Assembly (NCBI RefSeq): GCF_002797555.1
Contig: NZ_PGFA01000004.1
Location: forward strand, 62,001 to 126,000
Direction of reading: 5' to 3'
Length of the DNA: 64,000 nucleotides
DNA from: Hymenobacter chitinivorans DSM 11115
GTDB lineage: Bacteria > Bacteroidota > Bacteroidia > Cytophagales > Hymenobacteraceae
In this document: positions 59,201-64,000 of the stretch, in pieces
Position numbering within the stretch: position 1 is the first letter of the stretch
How the letters are laid out: each line of letters starts with the position of its first letter
Notes under the pieces: generated by a model
Told to the model about the DNA's origin: nothing
The model's database searches: none
Seen by the model: the letters and a program-made list of their open reading frames with translations, nothing else
Translations under genes and position numbers: made by a program

Positions 59201-60538
59201 TTGGCAAACCGGCCGCTCGTCCGGCCTTTAACTCTGCTGGCTGTGCTGCGTTCCGTCCCTCGTTTTTTCTGGCCCCTGGTTGTCGCGCTGCTGCTGCTGA
59301 AGCTGGCCCTGCAGCTGAGCCTGAATCCGGGCCTGGAGTGGAACTACGACGAGCGTCGCAACGGCCGCATTGCCGACCACTACCTGGCCGGCCGCGGCTA
59401 CGTCAGCCTCGACCCGGAGCGGCAGCTGCTGCGCCCCGACTCGTTTCACGCCAGCTTTCCGGTGTTCATCTACATCGGCTGGCAACGAGCCGGGCTGCCC
59501 AAGCACTACTTCACCCTGCTGGTTTACGCCCTGAGCCTGGGAGCCTACGCCCTGGGAATTCTCTACGTGCAGCGCACCTTGGCCTACCTGGGCTGCCCGC
59601 CGCGCTGGGCCTGGGGCGGAGCCCTGGGCTGGGCCCTGTATCCGTCGGTGGTCTACTACGTGGGGGCCTACATGTGGTACGAAAACCTAGCTTTGCCGCT
59701 GCTGATTCTGGTCGTCTATAAGCTGCTGCGCCACCTCGGGGGCCGGCCGTTACGCCTCGCCGACGCGGTGCTTGTTGCCGGCAGCATCACGATTTCCTGC
59801 CTGCTGCGCGGGTATCTGCTGGCCGTGTACGGGTTGCTGCTGCTGGTGTGGCTTGGCCTGACATTGCACAAGCCCGCTCCAGTGCGCCGCAGCGCTGGGC
59901 GCACGGCCCTGCTGACGCTGCTGCTGCTGGCCGCCACCCACGCGCCCATCTTTCTGAAAAACCACCGCCTGTTCGGGGCCTGGACGCTGAGCAACCAGGC
60001 CGGCTTCGAGCTGCTGCAGGGGCACAATCCGGTAGCCCAGGGCCGCTTTCTATTCGGTTGGGACGAGCGGACCGGCCCGTTCGATCAGTACGTGCGGGCC
60101 CACATTCCCCAGCTCGATTCGCTGAACCAGTACCAGGAAAGCCGGGCCCGGGCCGCGCTGGCCGGCCGCTGGGTGCGCGAAAACCCCGGGGCTGAAGTCC
60201 GGCTGTGGCTGCGCAAAACCCTGCTGTTCTTTTCCCCCGAAAACTTTATTGCCGACGCTCCCCGCACCGGCTACCATCCCGTCACGGCGCTGGTGCACCT
60301 GGCCTTTGGCCTGGCCCTGCTGCTCAGCCTGGTCCGCTACCGGGGCTTGCGACTGCACCGCGCGGACGTGCTGCTGCTCATCCCGCTGCTGGCCGTCTGG
60401 CTGCTGAGTCTGGTGTTTTTCGTGGGTTTTCGCTGGCGCTACTTTGCCGAGCCGGCCCTGCTCATGTTCCCGGTTGTGGTGGGGCAGCGGCTGCGCGGCC
60501 GGAAGGCGAAGGCCATTGAGGCTACCGAGGTTTCCTAA
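59201..60538 (+). CDS. GT-C-like membrane glycosyltransferase
   Basis: 445 residues from a TTG at 59201; a GTG at 59243 is an alternative, since the TTG overlaps a promoter-like TAACCTTTG. About nine membrane helices. NPGLEWNYDERRNGRIADHY near residues 41-60 again holds the acidic Asp-Glu of the first loop. It shares the layout of the divergent gene but little direct similarity is visible. Probable lipid-linked sugar transferase for envelope glycans; inference. Confidence 0.72.
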   Translation: MANRPLVRPLTLLAVLRSVPRFFWPLVVALLLLKLALQLSLNPGLEWNYDERRNGRIADHYLAGRGYVSLDPERQLLRPDSFHASFPVFIYIGWQRAGLPKHYFTLLVYALSLGAYALGILYVQRTLAYLGCPPRWAWGGALGWALYPSVVYYVGAYMWYENLALPLLILVVYKLLRHLGGRPLRLADAVLVAGSITISCLLRGYLLAVYGLLLLVWLGLTLHKPAPVRRSAGRTALLTLLLLAATHAPIFLKNHRLFGAWTLSNQAGFELLQGHNPVAQGRFLFGWDERTGPFDQYVRAHIPQLDSLNQYQESRARAALAGRWVRENPGAEVRLWLRKTLLFFSPENFIADAPRTGYHPVTALVHLAFGLALLLSLVRYRGLRLHRADVLLLIPLLAVWLLSLVFFVGFRWRYFAEPALLMFPVVVGQRLRGRKAKAIEATEVS

Positions 60539-60577
60539 AGTCACGGGCAGCGGAATATTCCGACTGGGCTTAAAAGC

Positions 60578-60615
60578 AAAAAAGCCACTTCGCTGCGAAG
60601 CGAAGTGGCTTTTTT
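60578..60615 (-). terminator. Terminator of the tRNA-Val pair
   Basis: AAAAAAGCCACTTCGCT is exactly inverted around GCGA. It is placed just after the second tRNA on the minus strand and may also stop the convergent glycosyltransferase transcript. Confidence 0.9.
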
Positions 60616-60620
60616 ACGGG

Positions 60621-60695
60621 TGGGAGATACTGGGTTCGAACCAGTGACCCTCTGCTTGTAAGGCAGATGCTCTGAACCAGCTGAGCTAATCTCCC
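60621..60695 (-). tRNA. tRNA-Val (TAC), downstream copy
   Basis: Acceptor GGGAGAT/ATCTCCC, anticodon arm TCTGC/GCAGA around CTTACAA, T arm ACTGG/CCAGT with TTCGAAC. The anticodon is TAC. Identical to the upstream copy. Confidence 0.97.
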
Positions 60696-60716
60696 GAGGG
60701 GTAATGCAAGAAAAAG

Positions 60717-60791
60717 TGGGAGATACTGGGTTCGAACCAGTGACCCTCTGCTTGTAAGGCAGATGCTCTGAACCAGCTGAGCTAATCTCCC
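60717..60791 (-). tRNA. tRNA-Val (TAC), upstream copy
   Basis: The same 75 bases as the other copy, including the discriminator base, separated from it by 21 bases. Likely one transcript. Confidence 0.97.
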
Positions 60792-61064
60792 GGGGTCCCG
60801 TTTGGGAATGCAAATATGGCGGGTGGTTTTTGATTACGCAACCATTTAGGCAAAAAACCACGCAGAAATTTCTATAAAAAAGCCGGCGGAATGCCCAACT
60901 GTTTTACAGTCAGAATTTTCCAAAACTGCGTAATAGTGCTGCCGTAGCCACTCTTTGGCGGCCCGGGCGCGGCTGGTTTTGCCCGCAGTGGCCGGCGCTT
61001 CAACCTAATCAGCCGGTTGACGTTAAGCTGTCCGGTTTGTTCTCTCACCCTTTCTCCTCTATCC
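60792..61064. other. Intergenic region between tRNA-Val and the TerB-like gene
   Basis: About 273 bases. It should hold the divergent promoters of the tRNA pair and the TerB-like gene, but no exact TAnnTTTG box, repeat or gene was found. Confidence 0.35.
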
Positions 61065-61997
61065 ATGAACGATACCCAACTCTTGCAAAACTATTCCGAC
61101 CAGGAAAAGGCCGCGTATCTGAGTGTAATTGCCAGCCTGGCCTCCGCCGACCGCGAAGCTTCGGCGGCGGAAGTAGAATTCCTGCAGCAGCTGGCCCACA
61201 CCGCTGGCCTCTCCGGCGCTGCTACCCAGCAGGTGCTGACCTCTGCCAAGGACTCGTCCAACGAAAGCATCAAGCAGAACCTGGACGCCCTGCGCGGCAG
61301 CGACCTGCGGTTCTCCCTCATCACCGACCTGATTAGCTTCGCCCGCGCCGACGGGGCCTATTCCAACACGGAAGAGGAAATGGTAAATAAAATGGCGGCC
61401 TACCTGGGCGTCAACCAACAGCAGACCCAGGCCCTGGAAAGCGTGGTGGACCAGGCTGCGGCCGTACCCCACGACCCCCAGGACCCCGGTAAGCAGGGCT
61501 TCCTGAGCGGCGTGACCAGCAAGCTGGAAAGCGTCGGAATTCCAAAAGGTGCCCTAATGGCCGGCTTGCTCGGTGTGGTGGCCCCGATGGTAATTTCGGG
61601 CGTCATGAACCGCGGCGGACAGTCGTCGGGTATGGGCGGCACGGGCGGTGGCCTGGGCAGCGTGCTGGGCGGTAGTGGCTCAATGGGCGGCCTGCTCGGC
61701 GGCGCGGCCAGCAGCGTCATGGGCGGCGGCTCGATGGGCGGTCTGCTGGGCGGCCTGCTCGGCGGTGGCCTGCTGGGCGGCGCTATGGGCGGCGGTGGCA
61801 ATACCGGCGCCTACGGCAACTATCCGCAGCAGGGCAGCCACGTGGGCAGCGGCGGCCTGGGCTCCCTGATGTCAATTCTGGGTGGCCTGGGCGGCCAGCC
61901 CAACTCGGCCCCGCGCAGTGCCGGCGGTGGCGGCCTGGGCGGCCTGATGGGCGGCGGAATGGGCTCCTTGCTCGGCGGCCTCTTCGGCGGCCGCTAG
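61065..61997 (+). CDS. TerB-like protein with Gly-rich tail
   Basis: 310 residues from the ATG at 61065 (MNDTQLLQNYSDQEKAAYLS). Residues 10-135 look like a tellurite-resistance TerB helical domain: VIASLASADREASAAEVEFL, ISFARADGAYSNTEEEMVNK. A hydrophobic helix near 165-183 (GALMAGLLGVVAPMVISGVM) follows, then a tail rich in Gly, Ser, Met and Leu (SMGGLLGGLLGGGLLGGAMG). The tail is unusual for the family and may self-associate. Function unknown. Confidence 0.75.
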   Translation: MNDTQLLQNYSDQEKAAYLSVIASLASADREASAAEVEFLQQLAHTAGLSGAATQQVLTSAKDSSNESIKQNLDALRGSDLRFSLITDLISFARADGAYSNTEEEMVNKMAAYLGVNQQQTQALESVVDQAAAVPHDPQDPGKQGFLSGVTSKLESVGIPKGALMAGLLGVVAPMVISGVMNRGGQSSGMGGTGGGLGSVLGGSGSMGGLLGGAASSVMGGGSMGGLLGGLLGGGLLGGAMGGGGNTGAYGNYPQQGSHVGSGGLGSLMSILGGLGGQPNSAPRSAGGGGLGGLMGGGMGSLLGGLFGGR

Positions 61998-62021
61998 GCT
62001 CCAACTTTCTTCTGAAAAAGT

Positions 62022-62055
62022 AAAAAGCCCCGGCAACACGTTGCCGGGGCTTTTT
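62022..62055. terminator. Bidirectional terminator
   Basis: AAAAAGCCCCGGCAA is exactly inverted around CACG. It separates the convergent TerB-like and MscS genes. Confidence 0.92.
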
Positions 62056-62074
62056 GTAAGGTCACCAACCGAGT

Positions 62075-63220
62075 CTACACAATGTGCTGCTCCGCTGACT
62101 GCAAGCCGCGCAGCCGGTCGGGGCTGCCGAGCTGCACGATGGTCGTGCCGGTGCTGGCAAACGTGCCGCCGTGCTTTTCGACCAGCTCCACCAGCCGGTA
62201 GTTCAGGGCTTCCTTCACGTCCAGGTATTCGTCGTAGTTCGTCGTTTCCACAAAGTACTGCACCGTCACTTCCTTGGCTGCCGGCGTCAGGGCCGAAAAC
62301 TTGATCTGCGCCCCGTCCAGCGTGAGGGGGTGCTGCTGCACTTCCTGCTGCATATCGTCCACGATGCCGCGCAGCTGCTCACTGGTCGTGGCGTGGCTCA
62401 GGGCCAGCGTGAACGTGACGCGCCGGGCGGTGCGCAAGCTCAGGTTGTCTAGAGGCTTGTCAATCATGGACTTGTTGGGAACCGTCACGTAGCTTTTCTC
62501 GGCCGTGCGCAGGCGGGTGCTGCGGAAGCCGACTTTCTCCACGGTACCCGTTACGCCGCCTACTTCCACCAAATCACCCACGGCGAAGGGTCGGTCGAGG
62601 AAGATGGTGAAGGAGGCAATCAGGTTTTCCAGGCTTTCCTTGGCGGCAAAGGCCACGGCCAGACCGCCAATGCCCAGGCCCCCAATCAGGGCCGTAACGT
62701 TGACGCCAAACACCCGGCTGAGCATCACCAAAAAGGCCATTGTCAGCACCAGCACCTTGAGCAGGTCCTTGGCAAAGGGAATCAGCTGATCGTTGAGCCG
62801 GGACACGTTGGTTTCGGCCCGGCGCCGGAACACCAGCACCAGAAAGTCGACCAGGCGCAGGGCTATCCAGGCCACGCCGAAGATAATGCCCATCTGGTAG
62901 AGCCGAAACAGGGCCACCTGGGGCCAGGGCTCATTGCGCTTCAGCTCCGAGCTGTGCACCGGGTAATCAAGCACCTGAAACGCCAGGTACACCGTGACCA
63001 AAAACACCACGATGGACACGGGCTGAATCAGCAGGGCCTGAAACTGCGTCTCGCTCACGCCCTCGGTCTTACGACGGATGAAGCGGAACACCAGTCGGGA
63101 CAGCAGCTTGGAGAGCAGCGTTTTGAACAGGTAGCCAAACAGCAGAATACCCACGCAGGTCAGGTAGGCCCCCACATTGTTGCCCAGAAAGCGCAGGTTC
63201 AGAATTTCGGTAACGCTCAT
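62075..63220 (-). CDS. Small-conductance mechanosensitive channel (MscS family)
   Basis: 381 residues with about five membrane helices. The pore helix and following signature are clear: ALIGGLGIGGLAVAFAAKES near residues 185-205 and FTIFLDRPFAVGDLVEVGGV near 212-232, then the beta domain with VEKVGFRSTRLRT and VPNKSMI. It releases solutes on hypo-osmotic shock. An ordinary family member with a longer N-terminal membrane part. Confidence 0.92.
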   Translation of the reverse strand: MSVTEILNLRFLGNNVGAYLTCVGILLFGYLFKTLLSKLLSRLVFRFIRRKTEGVSETQFQALLIQPVSIVVFLVTVYLAFQVLDYPVHSSELKRNEPWPQVALFRLYQMGIIFGVAWIALRLVDFLVLVFRRRAETNVSRLNDQLIPFAKDLLKVLVLTMAFLVMLSRVFGVNVTALIGGLGIGGLAVAFAAKESLENLIASFTIFLDRPFAVGDLVEVGGVTGTVEKVGFRSTRLRTAEKSYVTVPNKSMIDKPLDNLSLRTARRVTFTLALSHATTSEQLRGIVDDMQQEVQQHPLTLDGAQIKFSALTPAAKEVTVQYFVETTNYDEYLDVKEALNYRLVELVEKHGGTFASTGTTIVQLGSPDRLRGLQSAEQHIV

Positions 63221-63263
63221 CGGAATTTACTAGATAACAAACCAGACCGGCCGGCCCGCGGCT

Positions 63264-64000
63264 CTACACGAGCTGGCGCAAAGCCATTTCGAACGACTTC
63301 TGGGCAACGCCGGTCGTGTCGCTGCTTTGCTGGCGGGTACGCTCCAGGGCCCGGCGGATAATGCGGGACGTGTCGCCGAAAATAGCCTGATCGGTGATTT
63401 CAGCGTTGGTTTCCATCAGGTAGGCAAACACCCGGGCCATGCCGCAGTTGGCAATGAAGTCGGGAATGACGCTCACGTGCTGGTCGGCGTACTCGCCGGT
63501 GGCTCCAAAGAAGATTTCGGGGTCGGCAAACGGTACGTTGGCCCCGCAGCTGATGACTTCCAGGCCGTGCTGCATCATCAGCTCCACCTGCTCCCGCGTG
63601 ACGAGGCGAGAAGCAGCGGCCGGAATAAAGATTTCGGCGCCCGAAGTCCACACCTGGGCGTTGATCTGCTCAAACGACAGCAGGTTGTTGGCCGTCAGCG
63701 CGTTGCCCTGCCGGTCGAGGAACAGCTGGCGGATTTCGGCCAGCGAGAAGCCCTCGGGCTTAAGCAAACCCCCGGCCCGGTCGATGATGCCCGTCACCAG
63801 GGCGCCCTGCGAAGCCAGGTAATAGGCCGCTGCGGCCCCCACGTTGCCCCAGCCCTGAATAATGGCCCGCTTGCCGGCCACGCTCCGGCCGCCCCACAGC
63901 TCGTAGTAGTGGCGCACGGCTTCGGCCACACCGTAGCCCGTAATCAGGTCGGCAATGGTGTATTTGCGGCTCAGCTCGGGCGTAAAGGCGGCATCCTCGA
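63264..64000 (-). CDS. Glu/Leu/Phe/Val dehydrogenase (3' part)
   Basis: The frame continues past the right edge; about 245 C-terminal residues are seen. The NAD site IIQGWGNVGAAAAYYLASQG and EIFIPAAASRLVT, EVISCGANVPF with FIANCGMARVFAY mark the family. It is closer to a glutamate dehydrogenase type than to the leucine dehydrogenase at 49188. The N-terminal catalytic Lys domain is outside the window. Confidence 0.88.
   Translation of the reverse strand, partial: EDAAFTPELSRKYTIADLITGYGVAEAVRHYYELWGGRSVAGKRAIIQGWGNVGAAAAYYLASQGALVTGIIDRAGGLLKPEGFSLAEIRQLFLDRQGNALTANNLLSFEQINAQVWTSGAEIFIPAAASRLVTREQVELMMQHGLEVISCGANVPFADPEIFFGATGEYADQHVSVIPDFIANCGMARVFAYLMETNAEITDQAIFGDTSRIIRRALERTRQQSSDTTGVAQKSFEMALRQLV

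Noticed and set aside
60541..60861. Frame of 106 codons over the tRNA-Val genes
   Set aside because: It translates the two identical tRNAs, seen as a repeated peptide block.

Overview
The window looks like chromosomal DNA of a GC-rich member of the Bacteroidota, order Cytophagales, most like Hymenobacter or a close relative. Four things point there: families typical of the phylum (DUF4270, DUF4476, DUF4293, a PorE-like OmpA/PD40 lipoprotein, a GT5-only glycogen-synthase-like protein, leucine dehydrogenase, a geranylgeranylglyceryl/heptaprenylglyceryl phosphate synthase); lack of clear Shine-Dalgarno sequences; eleven good matches to the Bacteroidota -7 promoter box TAnnTTTG just upstream of genes; and dense rho-independent terminators. 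No rRNA, CRISPR array, prophage, integrase or transposase was seen. The genus is inferred.

Layout. 1-12.5 kb: end of a PpiC/SurA-type foldase, a TPR protein, a 37-residue membrane peptide, recJ, a DoxX-like protein, an M61 peptidase, lptB with a GH3-family protein, then an AT-rich gap, an AIM24-family protein and a charged hypothetical. 12.5-19.3 kb (minus strand): gltX, a 61-residue membrane protein, a RidA protein, glmS, a DUF4270 lipoprotein and the GT5-like gene, which is divergent from panC. 19.4-25.5 kb: panC, panD, a YbhN-type membrane protein, heptose-1-phosphate adenylyltransferase, a zinc peptidase, an acyl-CoA dehydrogenase and an AraC-type regulator. 25.6-30.7 kb: a minus-strand envelope/lipid operon (holin-X-like, hypothetical, PcrB-like) divergent from a DnaJ/TPR protein, then umuDC. 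30.8-43 kb: tRNA-Phe, a two-gene Fe-S redox pair, the PorE-like protein, DUF4476 and DUF4293 proteins, a thiolase, a GNAT, truA and an ABC exporter. 43-49 kb: two paralogous beta-barrels, two tRNA-Pro genes, a small protein ending in a T9SS-like domain, an atypical GH16-like protein and a second ABC exporter. 49-56 kb: leucine dehydrogenase, nusB, a YtxH protein, isocitrate-dehydrogenase-family enzyme, DUF1573, yajC, YbbR-like and coaE. 56-64 kb: a GNAT-like protein, two divergent GT-C glycosyltransferases, two identical tRNA-Val genes, a Gly-rich TerB-like protein, an MscS channel and a partial amino-acid dehydrogenase.

Most genes are housekeeping, but the gaps between them are unusual. At least eight intergenic gaps hold inverted repeats whose arms are quasi-tandem arrays of 7-bp or 8-bp words: GTGAAAT-type octamers, GTTGATT-, GTTGTCA- and GCGTAGA-type heptamers, and GATGTGCT-type octamers. 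The arms enclose a loop; three octamer copies share a loop core, CGTTCAAT. In the first four families the 5' arm is C-poor and the 3' arm G-poor. The elements often reach from the stop codon of one gene to near the start of the next, and at every octamer copy the upstream gene's stop codon lies inside or at the edge of the outermost repeat word. Three further long palindromes of other types occur at 53.2, 53.9 and 56.1 kb. These elements are the strongest candidates here for something undescribed.
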